Shown piece after piece: positions 26,943 to 35,559 of a DNA stretch of 64,000 bases. The DNA comes from Streptomyces niveus. Its GTDB lineage: Bacteria > Actinomycetota > Actinomycetes > Streptomycetales > Streptomycetaceae. The stretch covers positions 1 to 64,000 of the forward strand of contig NZ_MDCR01000040.1 of assembly GCF_001723055.1 (NCBI RefSeq). Reading direction: 5' to 3'. The first letter of the stretch is position 1. Each line of letters begins with the position of its first letter. Below the pieces are notes generated by a model. That model ran no database searches, was not told the origin of the DNA, and saw only the letters and a list, made by a program, of their open reading frames with translations. A program made the translations under genes and the position numbers.

Positions 26943-27977
26943 TCACACGGACGAGGGGCCGCTGAGCCGGTGCAGCACCGTCTCCAGGAACTGTGTGCGC
27001 TCGTTTGGGTCGACCCATGCCCCCTTCAGGCGCAGTTGAACGGCATTTAGTAGTTGATCAGTGGCGAGGTCACCATCCATCCGTCGGTGGATGAACGCTT
27101 CGAGGAGTTCCCTGTAACGCTCGTCCGATGTGCAGTCCAGTCCCAGCCGCTGCCGCACGATCTGCGTCAACTTCTCCTTTCCTGGCGGCTCCATGTGCAG
27201 TCTGATACAGCGTCGCAAGAAGGGCGGAGGAAAGTCACGCTCACCGTTGCTGGTGAGGACGACGATGGGGAAGGATCGGCACTGCACCCACCCGCGTTCC
27301 ACCCGTACCCGCGCCTGCGGATCGTCCTGCGTACCGATCCTCACCTCCGGCTGTTGCGCCGCCACCCGGACCAGCTCAGGGATTTCGAAGGCCCCCTCCT
27401 CGAAGACTGTGAGCAGATCTCCGGGCAGATCGATGTCACTCTTGTCGATCTCGTCGACGAGCAGCACACGGGGCCGGTCTTGCGCCAGCAGCGCAGTCCC
27501 AAGCGGCCCGAGGCGTAGATACGGTGCGATGGACGGGTCCAAGGATGTGGTTGGTGCCTGTTGGAGGTTGCGCAGATTGGCATCGTGGAGCCTGCCGATT
27601 GCGTCGTATTGGTACAGGCCATCACGCAAGGCGGTGCGACTGGTGATCGGCCAATGCAGTACGGGACCGAGTTCCAGGTCGGTTGCGATGCTATACGCGA
27701 GCGTGGACTTGCCGAGGCCCGGCTTTCCTGTGACAAGCAGCGGTCGGCGCAAGTACAGGGCTGTGTTGACTGCGTCCTTCTCCGCCATATCCGGCACGTA
27801 TCCAGTGCCCCGGCGGTGCGTCTCCCGCCAGGCCGAACCATCGGCTCCCGGGGGCGTGTACTCCGGATCTTGCACGCCCGTGAAGTCACGCCACGGCGGC
27901 CGCTGTTCAGCCAGCCGCATATGCCGCTGCTGGATAGTTCCCGGGCCCTGGTAAATCCACCATTCCTTTGCCGTCAT
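26943..27977 (-). CDS. MoxR-family AAA+ ATPase
   Basis: 344 residues. Walker A LVTGKPGLGKSTLAYSI (81-97), Walker B RVLLVDEIDKSDIDLPGDLL (170-189) and sensor-1 VLTSNGERDFPPPFLRRC with a following arginine define a MoxR-type AAA+ ATPase. MoxR proteins remodel partners that carry vWA domains, which fits the vWA-like protein encoded next. Its ATG overlaps the stop of the caspase-like gene (ATGA). In predicted bacterial conflict systems the MoxR ATPase is thought to act as the NTP-dependent switch between sensor and effector proteins. Confidence 0.85.
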   Translation of the reverse strand: MTAKEWWIYQGPGTIQQRHMRLAEQRPPWRDFTGVQDPEYTPPGADGSAWRETHRRGTGYVPDMAEKDAVNTALYLRRPLLVTGKPGLGKSTLAYSIATDLELGPVLHWPITSRTALRDGLYQYDAIGRLHDANLRNLQQAPTTSLDPSIAPYLRLGPLGTALLAQDRPRVLLVDEIDKSDIDLPGDLLTVFEEGAFEIPELVRVAAQQPEVRIGTQDDPQARVRVERGWVQCRSFPIVVLTSNGERDFPPPFLRRCIRLHMEPPGKEKLTQIVRQRLGLDCTSDERYRELLEAFIHRRMDGDLATDQLLNAVQLRLKGAWVDPNERTQFLETVLHRLSGPSSV

Positions 27978-29935
27978 GACAGCGGCCGCCTTTCAGGTAC
28001 GCGTTCGGGGTCGTCCCACATCAATGCCAAGGGGAACGAGGACCGCTGCACCCCGTCGGCGGGAGCTCCGGGCAAGGGAATCCGCAGTGTCCTCAGCAAC
28101 GCAGGGAGCCGACCAACATCCATTCCGTTTGCTCCCGCAAGCGTGGCCACCAGCCCGCCACGGTCCAGCACCGCATGACCGCGGCGTGGCCAGACGGCAA
28201 TTGGTACGCCGGCGTCCAGCACGGCGTCCAGCGTGTCCAACAGGCGCTGCTGGGATACCTCGGCCAGCACGCACACGGGTGGCTCAGTGGCCTGTAGAAA
28301 GACGCCGAGAGCGTCACCGACGTCGCCGTCGCGCAGCTCGCGCACGGCCTTCGGGTCAGTCCCTCCGTGAGCCTTGAACCACTGCCACTTGCGCCGCCAG
28401 TGCTCCCCTGCCACGCCATCGCGTTCGCCGGGACAGCGCACGAGGACCTCGTAGTGGCAGCCAAGCTCGATCTCCTTTCCTCGCCTTCCAATGGACAGCC
28501 GCCAGCACTCGAACTCCTCCTCTAACAGACCGTAAGGCACATGGAACTCGATGCGCGTCGCTCCGCCCGACTGATCCGCGAGCAACTGTCTAGCCAACCG
28601 GTCTTGCACCTCCGACATGGCCAGCGGACGGTCCGACTCACAGACCGCTTCAAAAACGCCTTCTCGGTAGAGCCAAATCCTTACCCAGTGGGCGCCGTCG
28701 CTTTCAGTGTCTTCCGTGAGCCGTACATGTAGACCTGCGGGTTCGGGATCTGGCTGGGGTGGGGCAGGGATGGGAGATGAACCCAAGCGTTCACGGGTAT
28801 CGTCGACCCAAGCGTCAGCCGCTTCAGCCCATGGCAGCTCGGGAGAACATGCGGCGAGATAGCGAATGAAGGGCAGCGTCAGAGGCATGTTCCGCTGCCT
28901 ACCCTGTCGGGCATCAAGGTCGTGAATGATAGCCATCAGCCCGCCGGGCGGCAGGCCCCGGTGCGCGGGGAGCACACAGCCGGTGATGTCGAAGGCCCAG
29001 CGATAGCCATCGTAGGTATGAGCAGGCGTATCTCGCCCGTGCAATAGCGCTCCGAGTTCCTTCCAGCCAATTTGGTCTAGACGCGGAGCTCCAGGTCCCG
29101 CGAATTCGGGATCGGTCCAGCGATCGCCGAAGATGGTAGAGCCGCTCCAATCGCGGTCAATGACGAACTGCGGGAACTGCCAGGCAAGCCCCTTGGTCCG
29201 CAGCAGCTGAAAGTCAGCCTGCAAGGAACGGGCAATGCCGACGAGTCCGTGCACACTCTGGTCCAGGGTGTTCTCGTTAAGCCGACGCATCAGAGTGTCC
29301 GTGAACTGGCCAGCGCCCCGGTCAGCGAGGTTTTGTGCGACCTCGCCAGCGTGTGAGGCGTAAAGCGTGAATTGGCGGCGCCCTGGGTCTGCCGGGCGTG
29401 CTCCATAGTCCATCTCGCCGAAGGCTAACTTACTTGCTCCACGGGCATCGACCCGGCAGGCGTCACCGATAGCTATCTGTCTGCGGAAGCGGCCGTCAGC
29501 CGATCCAGCGCCTTTCCACCACCGCATCGCTGCCTCCAGGTTGAGATGCGCAGTCCAGTCACGGGTAGCGTCCGCATAAGGGAGGAGCATCTGGTGGGTC
29601 TGGTCGAGGTAGCCGTGTCCGGCCCAGTAAATCCACAGCAGATCGCCGTCACACGCAGGAAGCTCCTTGAAGAGGATCCGCTCGACGTTGTCCTGGGTGG
29701 GCGGGAGGTAGATGTGTCGCGATACTTCCCGCCGAGTCCGGTCAAGAGGCGAGAGCAGCAGGTTCACCTGGTGGTCCGGGACGCCGGCGGGGCCAGTAAG
29801 CCAGTCGGCGAACCTCACGGCGTCGCGGGCCGCGCCGGGTAGGTCCCACCGGTGGCTGATGCCGTACGACTCGATGCCTACCACGAGCGCGAACACACGG
29901 TGCGGGTCGATCTGTTCATGCCCGTCGGTGGTCAC
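27974..29935 (-). CDS. Caspase-like (C14) protease with VMAP-C-like tail
   Basis: I start it at GTG 29935, which overlaps the stop of the hydrolase gene (GTGA), giving 653 residues. The N-terminal 280 residues are a caspase fold: FALVVGIESY, WDLPGAARDAVRFADWL, WIYWAGHGY with catalytic His at about 107, and QIAIGDACR with catalytic Cys at about 160. A linker follows, then a C-terminal region (about 430-640) with IEFHVPYGLLEEEFECWRL, YEVLVRCPGER, WRRKWQWF and AGVPIAVWPRRGH. These match the VMAP-C region of vWA-MoxR-associated proteins as I know it. Such proteases are suspected cell-death effectors. Targets are unknown. Confidence 0.8.
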   Translation of the reverse strand: MTTDGHEQIDPHRVFALVVGIESYGISHRWDLPGAARDAVRFADWLTGPAGVPDHQVNLLLSPLDRTRREVSRHIYLPPTQDNVERILFKELPACDGDLLWIYWAGHGYLDQTHQMLLPYADATRDWTAHLNLEAAMRWWKGAGSADGRFRRQIAIGDACRVDARGASKLAFGEMDYGARPADPGRRQFTLYASHAGEVAQNLADRGAGQFTDTLMRRLNENTLDQSVHGLVGIARSLQADFQLLRTKGLAWQFPQFVIDRDWSGSTIFGDRWTDPEFAGPGAPRLDQIGWKELGALLHGRDTPAHTYDGYRWAFDITGCVLPAHRGLPPGGLMAIIHDLDARQGRQRNMPLTLPFIRYLAACSPELPWAEAADAWVDDTRERLGSSPIPAPPQPDPEPAGLHVRLTEDTESDGAHWVRIWLYREGVFEAVCESDRPLAMSEVQDRLARQLLADQSGGATRIEFHVPYGLLEEEFECWRLSIGRRGKEIELGCHYEVLVRCPGERDGVAGEHWRRKWQWFKAHGGTDPKAVRELRDGDVGDALGVFLQATEPPVCVLAEVSQQRLLDTLDAVLDAGVPIAVWPRRGHAVLDRGGLVATLAGANGMDVGRLPALLRTLRIPLPGAPADGVQRSSFPLALMWDDPERVPERRPLS

Positions 29936-31149
29936 CGTAGCGCCTCGACCTCCTCTGCGATCCGGTCGTACACCGCATCGAGCTTCCAGTACGCGCTGTG
30001 ACAAAGGGGAAATGGCTGCCTGCTGCTCACCTCGTGGTCGATGACGCGGGGGTCGCCGGGGAAAACTGGCTCGGCTCGATATGCGAGGAGGTCCTTGCGG
30101 TCGAAGACATTGAGCCAGCGAGGGAAGCCGGGCGGCAGACTGGCGGTCGGCGGCAGTCCGGTGAGGGCACCCAGCTCGTGCAGAAATGGCGCCTGCGAGC
30201 CGACGGTCACCAGCAATCGCGCCTCTGGCAGCGGTCTCTGGTCGACGGCTGCGAGGGCGAAGAGATCCACGAGTGCGATGCCACCCAAGCTGTGACCGAT
30301 CACGACAGTTGGCTCGGGACTCGCTGCGATTAGGCCCTCTAAGTAGTCGCGGAGGGGGCGGCCACGGGCCTGGTACCGCAAAATGTCGCCGAGCGCTGGT
30401 ACGGATCCTGTAGTCAGCGGCGCGCGCCAGTGATCGAGTGCGGGCTGGGTGGCCAACCGAAGGGCAAGCGTGCCGAGTGCGGCGGCAGCCCGGCCGCCCG
30501 GGAAACGCCCAGCGCCACCCAGCATGGCGCCGACCAGGTCCACTAGCCGGTCGCGCTCGTCACCGGTACACAGAGCCTCGTCCCCGGCTGCGTTCAGAGC
30601 CTGGGCAACAACCGAGCGGGCCACGGCAACTGCCAGTTCCCGGACGGCGGGGGCCTCGTGCACCGTTTCGCACGCGCCAGCAAACTCGCCGGTGCCAGCA
30701 ACGGTAACCAGCGCTTCCGAGTAACTGGCCTCGATGCCCATGGACTCGAGCAACGACGTCAGTTCACTGGACGTCACGTCGCCTTGCAGCTTGGCGAGCC
30801 GATCGGCGATCTCCTCACCTGCGGCTCGGACACCCGGCATGCGCAGGCCGTCGTCCTCCGCAGCGAACTCAGCCAGCACCCGCAACTCACAAAGTGGGTC
30901 TATCAGCAGCAGGAGCCACTCCGCAGTCTCCTGGTCGAGCGGGCTCGCAGCCAACGTGCCACGAGTACCGTCAAACCCTGGGATCGAGGCTCCACCCGCG
31001 CTGAATTTCGCACCGAAGGCGTCGCCCCAGTAACAAGGCACCAGTTCTGCATCAGGGAACCGTGCGGTCAGACCCGAGGTGACAAAGCTGGCCAACTGGT
31101 CGTAGCGCTTACGGCGCACGCCAGTCCCGTGAACGAAGATGAACCGCAT
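29932..31149 (-). CDS. Alpha/beta hydrolase (lipase/esterase-like), first gene of conflict operon
   Basis: 405 residues from ATG 31149. IFVHGTGVR near the N terminus gives the oxyanion-hole His-Gly. VVIGHSLGG (residues 282-290) is the nucleophile elbow with Ser287. FDRKDLLAY supplies Asp353 and CHSAYW supplies His384, so the triad is complete. No signal peptide, so it should be cytoplasmic. The in-frame extension upstream of 31149 is not coding-like. It is translationally coupled to the caspase-like gene, and I infer it is a third effector (for example a phospholipase) or a processing enzyme. The substrate is unknown. Confidence 0.8.
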   Translation of the reverse strand: MRFIFVHGTGVRRKRYDQLASFVTSGLTARFPDAELVPCYWGDAFGAKFSAGGASIPGFDGTRGTLAASPLDQETAEWLLLLIDPLCELRVLAEFAAEDDGLRMPGVRAAGEEIADRLAKLQGDVTSSELTSLLESMGIEASYSEALVTVAGTGEFAGACETVHEAPAVRELAVAVARSVVAQALNAAGDEALCTGDERDRLVDLVGAMLGGAGRFPGGRAAAALGTLALRLATQPALDHWRAPLTTGSVPALGDILRYQARGRPLRDYLEGLIAASPEPTVVIGHSLGGIALVDLFALAAVDQRPLPEARLLVTVGSQAPFLHELGALTGLPPTASLPPGFPRWLNVFDRKDLLAYRAEPVFPGDPRVIDHEVSSRQPFPLCHSAYWKLDAVYDRIAEEVEALR

Positions 31150-31236
31150 GCGGACCAGCCCTCCCCCATCGCGCAGTCTGCAGGAAGGACAATATCTGCT
31201 GAGCCGCACGAGCAGGTGGAAATCAGCGCTGCGCAT

Positions 31237-31614
31237 GTGCCGCAGGGCCTGACCCTCGCCAACACCTCCGATCTCGCCCGGCGGCGACGGACCGTCCTCG
31301 TCCGCGCCGCACTCACCCGCCTGCCCGCCGGGGACCATCAGCGGCTCACCGCCTACAGGACCGGCACTCACACCCCTCTCCCCACCGTCATCAACCTCAT
31401 CGACGCCTCCGGCGCCGCCGCACACTGCACCACGCTGATCACCCGCCTCCACGCACAGAGCCGCGAGAACATCAGCTCCGACCCCGAACTGCCGCCCGCC
31501 GTACGGGCCTCCCTTACCACCACCTGGGACTACATGCGGAGCCTCTACGACACCGCCTCGCCCATCAGCCGGCTCTACCTCGCCGCCCGCCCGGACCTGA
31601 ACGCCGCCGCCTGA
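31237..31614 (+). CDS. Hypothetical protein divergent from conflict operon
   Basis: A frame with good codon bias from about GTG 31237 to 31614, 125 residues: ANTSDLARRRRTVLVRAALT, YRTGTHTPLPTVINLI, TTTWDYMRSLYDTASPISRL. It is helical and soluble. The start is uncertain, with no good ribosome site. It lies head to head with the hydrolase gene and could be an unrelated gene or a regulator. No family recognised. Confidence 0.45.
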   Translation: MPQGLTLANTSDLARRRRTVLVRAALTRLPAGDHQRLTAYRTGTHTPLPTVINLIDASGAAAHCTTLITRLHAQSRENISSDPELPPAVRASLTTTWDYMRSLYDTASPISRLYLAARPDLNAAA

Positions 31615-31763
31615 CATTCGCCCTCCGCAACGCTGGCGGCCACGGCCCTGCCCGCACGAGGTCGACAGCTCCCCCGACCCCGGCGACCCGACGGTCGCCG
31701 GGGTCCACCCTGTCCACCGCGCGCAGCCATGATGAGCAGACCGCGCCCGCCACGCCCGCCTGC

Positions 31764-32130
31764 TTGGCCTCGACCTCTCCCCCGTCGCGGTCTTCTCTAC
31801 GACCGAGCCGGATTCCGCACCGATGCACTGGAGTCCACCGGCCTGAACTGCCGCATCGCCCACGGCCGTGCCTTGACCCCGGCGGTCGGCTGATCCTCAC
31901 CCGGGCCCTTCGGCACGGCGCCGAACCCGTCTGGGAGACCGAGGCCCACGCCGCCGGTCTCGTCCTGGAGCACGGAGACGAACGCCTCCACGAACCGCTG
32001 GTGGGAACGGCTGTACCGGCTGTGGATCGGCCACGAGCAGGAACTCCGGGCCGAACTCGGCGACGTCCAGGCGGAGAAGACGCTGCGTGAGGCTGCCCAC
32101 CCTTCCCGGCCGCCGCGCCGTCCTGCTGAC
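31764..32130 (+). pseudogene. Decayed hypothetical gene
   Basis: Two adjoining frames read as parts of one protein: RHGAEPVWETEAHAAGLVLE, HGDERLHE, then one frame over RWWERLYRLWIGHEQELR and AELGDVQAEKTLREAA to about 32100. No complete frame remains. The rest of 31615-32239 shows no supported gene apart from the gpsA promoter. Confidence 0.35.
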
Positions 32131-32239
32131 TCTGCGCCGCCCGCTCGCCGCACCGGCCGCCACTGGCCCGCACCGATACGATGTCCGGGCCTGGCTCCCG
32201 CCCCGGCCAGAGCGTTCCAGCCGATGAGAGGACCCCGCG

Positions 32240-33256
32240 GTGAGCCAGCAGCACCCCCCGGCTCGCGCGGCGGTCTTCTCAGCCGGATCCTGGGGTACGG
32301 CCATGGCCAAGGTCCTGGCCGACGCCGGCACCAGCGTCCTCGTCCACGCCCGCCGCGACGAGATCGCCGACGGCATCAACACCCGTCACCGCAACCCGGA
32401 CTACTTCGGCGACGTCGAACTGCCCGCCTCACTGCGGGCCACGACCGATCCGCCCGCCGCTCTCCACGGCGCGGACTTCCTCGTGCTGTCCGTCCCCGCG
32501 CAGGCTCTGCGCGCCAGCCTCACCGGGTGGGCGCCGCACATCGCCGACTGCACCGTCGTGGTGTCGCTGATGAAGGGCATCGAGACCGGCACCGGCCTGC
32601 GGGCCAGCGAGGTCATCGCCGAGGTGACCGGGATGCCCGCTGACCGGATCGCGGTGCTGTCCGGGCCGAACCTGGCCCGCGAGGTCGTCGACGCCCACCC
32701 CGCCGCCGCCACCGTCGCCTGCCCCGACGAGCACACCGCGCGCCGCGTCCAAGACGCCTGTCTCACCCCGTACTTCCGCCCCTACACCAGTACCGATGTC
32801 ATCGGCTGCGAACTCGGTGGCGCGGTGAAGAACGTCGTCGCGCTGGCCGTCGGTATCGCCGCCGGCATGGGCCTGGGCAAGAACACCGCGGCGATGCTCA
32901 TCACCCGCGGCCTGGCCGAGACGACCCGGCTCGCCGAGGCCCTGGGCGGCGACCCGGCCACCCTCGCCGGCCTGGCCGGGATGGGCGACCTCACCGCCAC
33001 CTGCTCGTCGCCGCTTTCTCGTAATCGCACCTTCGGTCAGCACCTCGGGCGCGGTCTCAGCGTCGCCGAAGCCGTCGCCGAAACCCGGCAGACGACCGAA
33101 GGCGTGAAGTCGGCCGAGGCGATCCTGCGCCTCGCCGACGATCACGGCATCGACATGCCGATCACCGCTGTCATGTCCGCGCTGCTCACCGAGAAGACCG
33201 GCCTCGACGACGCGGTCGACGCGCTGATGCAGCGCCCCGCGAAGCCCGAGCGCTGA
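32240..33256 (+). CDS. gpsA: NAD(P)-dependent glycerol-3-phosphate dehydrogenase
   Basis: 338 residues from GTG 32240 (GAGAGGA upstream). It makes sn-glycerol-3-phosphate from dihydroxyacetone phosphate for phospholipids. Rossmann motif SAGSWGTAMAKVL at the N terminus; MKGIETGTGLR and SGPNLAREV in the expected places; VKNVVALAVGIAAGMGLGKN contains the catalytic Lys; GLAGMGDLTATCSSPLSRNR closes the active site. The first Gly of the usual GAGSWGT is Ser. Because it sits alone in an accessory region it may be a second copy beside a housekeeping gene elsewhere; that is inference. Confidence 0.9.
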   Translation: MSQQHPPARAAVFSAGSWGTAMAKVLADAGTSVLVHARRDEIADGINTRHRNPDYFGDVELPASLRATTDPPAALHGADFLVLSVPAQALRASLTGWAPHIADCTVVVSLMKGIETGTGLRASEVIAEVTGMPADRIAVLSGPNLAREVVDAHPAAATVACPDEHTARRVQDACLTPYFRPYTSTDVIGCELGGAVKNVVALAVGIAAGMGLGKNTAAMLITRGLAETTRLAEALGGDPATLAGLAGMGDLTATCSSPLSRNRTFGQHLGRGLSVAEAVAETRQTTEGVKSAEAILRLADDHGIDMPITAVMSALLTEKTGLDDAVDALMQRPAKPER

Positions 33257-33263
33257 CCCCTGC

Positions 33264-33280
33264 CGCCCCGCACCGGGGCG
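33264..33280. terminator. Short GC hairpin after gpsA
   Basis: CGCCCCG, loop CAC, CGGGGCG, eight bases after the gpsA stop. No T-run. Confidence 0.45.
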
Positions 33281-33318
33281 CGCGCCCGCACCGTCACCTC
33301 CCGTACGGAGGCTCCGCC

Positions 33319-33567
33319 ATGCCCCAATCCGTGCTGTCCGCTGCCCAACTCGCCGCCACCGCCGCCATCGATCCTCGGCTTCACCGCCAGGCGGCCCGGC
33401 CTGGGCTTCCGGTGGCGGATGTTCTGCCGTGGCCCTGCGGTCCGACCTGGGGGCCGGGGCGGTGTCGCCCGTTCGGGAAGGGCGTGGCAGGAACGTTCCC
33501 TCGTCGATCAGGAGGGGTGGCGATGCGGGCGTTTTCTCTCAACTCCGCTGTGATGCGTGTCACTTGA
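33319..33567 (+). CDS. Small hypothetical frame with good ribosome site
   Basis: ATG 33319 has ACGGAGG seven bases upstream and opens MPQSVLSAAQLAATAAIDPR. The first 35 residues look coding, then the frame becomes proline/arginine-rich and non-descript to the stop at 33567. It may be a gene with a decayed 3' half. No other gene is supported between gpsA and the sigma gene at 33832. Confidence 0.3.
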   Translation: MPQSVLSAAQLAATAAIDPRLHRQAARPGLPVADVLPWPCGPTWGPGRCRPFGKGVAGTFPRRSGGVAMRAFSLNSAVMRVT

Positions 33568-33831
33568 TGAATGGATGAGCGTCGGAACGCACCCGTGGGC
33601 TTCGCGTTTGGCCTGATCGAGGGAGGTTTATGGATGTTCGTTCGATCGAGGAAACTACGTAGCGTCGCCATTCGAGATCATCGGGTAATTTTTTTCTTCG
33701 TGCCGGATGAGTGATCCGCCCCGGATCTCGACATCGTGAGACCTGAGAGCCAACTGGCTCCCGGCGCTGCCGTGTTGCGCGCCGCCCTCGATGAGGAGGA
33801 TCCACGATGACCCTGCATGCCGGAGGCCCAT

Positions 33832-34455
33832 GTGAGTGACGACGCCGTTCACGACGGCCTCGCATCCCGGGGCACCAGCCACGGCCGGCCGGTCGAGGCG
33901 CCGCTGGCCCTGCCGCTGGACTACGAAGCCTTCTACCTCGGGCACCAGGAGTTCTTCCACGCCTTCGCGGAGATCCACCTCGGCAGCCGCCGTACGGCCG
34001 AGTCCGTGGTGCACGAGGTGTTCCTGGAGATCCTCGCCGGATGGGAACCCCTGCTCCAGGAGGGCGACCTGGAGCAGCGGACGCTCGCGGTCCTCAGCCG
34101 CCACGTGACCCGGCGGCTGGCGCAGGAGGGGCGGGAGCCGGCGTTCGTCATCAACGGGCCGATCGCGCGGACCCTGCGCGCGGTCCGCAGCGAGATGGAG
34201 ATCGCACAGGACTCCAGCGGCCTGTACGAGGCGATCACCGAGCTGCCGACCCGGCAGTTCAACGTGATCGTGCTGCGCCACCTGATGGGTTACGAGACGA
34301 AGCGGATCGCGCGGTTCATGGGCCTGGACCCCCGCACCGTCGACTACCACGGTCGCAAAGGCCGCGAGCGGCTCCGCGGCCAGCTGACGGGCACCGGGCG
34401 GGGACGGACCGCCGGGGACGGCACCACCAAGAACCGAAAGGGGACAGAGCAGTGA
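33832..34455 (+). CDS. Sigma-70-like (ECF-type) RNA polymerase sigma factor
   Basis: 207 residues from GTG 33832 (GGAGG five bases upstream). Region 2: LDYEAFYLGHQEFFHAFAEI and ESVVHEVFLEILAGW. Region 4: LPTRQFNVIVLRHLMGYETK and RIARFMGLDPRTVDYHGRKG, a helix-turn-helix. Two short frames with strong ribosome sites end on top of the start: ATG 33807 (10 codons) and ATG 33791 (14 codons, stop TGA inside the GTGA). They look like leader peptides that set sigma translation, as in the other two modules. Its stop overlaps the GTG of the partner gene. Confidence 0.8.
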   Translation: MSDDAVHDGLASRGTSHGRPVEAPLALPLDYEAFYLGHQEFFHAFAEIHLGSRRTAESVVHEVFLEILAGWEPLLQEGDLEQRTLAVLSRHVTRRLAQEGREPAFVINGPIARTLRAVRSEMEIAQDSSGLYEAITELPTRQFNVIVLRHLMGYETKRIARFMGLDPRTVDYHGRKGRERLRGQLTGTGRGRTAGDGTTKNRKGTEQ

Positions 34456-35126
34456 GCAGCTCCACCATCGACGAACTTCTGGCCGACGCCTCCGTGCCGG
34501 TCTCCGCCGCACGGGAATTCGACGTCGGCGCCGCCCTGCGCCGCCTGGCCGCCGACGCCGCGCGCACCCAGCCGCCGACGCCGGACATGGAACGCCTCGC
34601 CGCCGCCGGGGAGCGCCTGTCGGTGGTCTCCCGCTGGATCCTCAACGGGCCCGGTGCCGCCCTGCACATGGCCAAGCTCACCGACGAAAGCCCGGTCGAC
34701 GCGACCGTGGACGACATCGACGGCCCGTTGGTCTTCGGCTGCCTGCTCCACCTGACCGGGCACCCCGAGTCCGCGCAGTTCTGGTGGCAGCTTGCGGCGG
34801 GCGCCGGGAACCGTCTCGCCGCGTACTGCCTGCACCTGCACCACCTGTCGCTCGGGGAGACGAAGGAGGCCAGGCACTGGGGATACGAGGTCACCGAATC
34901 GAGCCCGGCCACCGGCGCCGCTCCCCCGGGCGAGGACTTCTTCCTGGGCCTGGAGGTCTTCGCCCGCTACATCCGCAACCACGGCGGCGTGTCCAGAAGC
35001 GGTGCGCCCACCGGGCGGCTGGAGATGGAGATCGACCGCCTCGCCGACGGCGCCGCCTGCATCATCGTCCGCCACCCCGACCGGCGCCTGGTCGACCAGC
35101 TCCGCGACGACGTCACCGGCCGCTGA
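34452..35126 (+). CDS. Sigma-factor partner protein
   Basis: 224 residues from GTG 34452, overlapping the sigma stop (GTGA). N-terminal acidic/alanine-rich helix (FDVGAALRRLAADAARTQ), central block FWWQLAAGAGNRLAAYCLHL and HHLSLGETKEA, then a C-terminal basic region. The central block is shared with the partner at 19,257, although the ends differ. It is soluble and without a zinc or membrane anti-sigma signature. I infer a role in controlling or assisting the cognate sigma factor. Confidence 0.7.
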   Translation: MSSSTIDELLADASVPVSAAREFDVGAALRRLAADAARTQPPTPDMERLAAAGERLSVVSRWILNGPGAALHMAKLTDESPVDATVDDIDGPLVFGCLLHLTGHPESAQFWWQLAAGAGNRLAAYCLHLHHLSLGETKEARHWGYEVTESSPATGAAPPGEDFFLGLEVFARYIRNHGGVSRSGAPTGRLEMEIDRLADGAACIIVRHPDRRLVDQLRDDVTGR

Positions 35127-35231
35127 CCAGACCCGCACATGCGAAAGGAGCCCCGGCTCCGACCCCGGTTTCCAGGCCACCGGTCGGAGGGACTCCTCTC
35201 ACCATGCCCCCCGCGAAGGAGAACATCTGTC

Positions 35232-35417
35232 ATGCACGATAGCCCCAACACGCCTGGCGTATACGCCAAACCGGGCCCCGGGCCCGTACGGCGCCTCATC
35301 CACTGGATGAAGCAGCGCCGCCGGGCCGCCCTCGCGCTCGCGCTACAAGGCGCCTGCTACAGCGCGGGAACCACCGCCGTCGGCATCCTCGGCGTCTGGG
35401 TACAGCACCGCCTTTGA
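35232..35417 (+). CDS. Small single-pass membrane peptide
   Basis: 61 residues from ATG 35232 with GAAGGAGAA upstream. A glycine/proline-rich start (YAKPGPGPVRRLIHWMKQRR) leads to one hydrophobic helix (ALALALQGACYSAGTTAVGI). Arginines before the helix predict N-in orientation. It follows the sigma/partner pair by about 100 bases on the same strand and may belong to that unit. Part of its coding sequence (35267-35289) recurs exactly at 54799-54821. Confidence 0.55.
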   Translation: MHDSPNTPGVYAKPGPGPVRRLIHWMKQRRRAALALALQGACYSAGTTAVGILGVWVQHRL

Positions 35418-35559
35418 CGTACGACGCGAGGCACGGACCGGCGCCACCCGGCGGCGCCGGTCCGTACGGCCGGACCATCCCCGCGGGCGGCAGGCCTACA
35501 TCGCAAAAGCGCTTGCCCTGCCCGCTGCCCTGGTCGACTCCGCCCTCCGGCCGAACTGG

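Noticed and set aside
29932-31863. A 643-residue reading of the hydrolase gene
   Set aside because: The part before ATG 31149 is arginine/glycine-rich without codon bias or ribosome site; the fold begins at MRFIFVHG.
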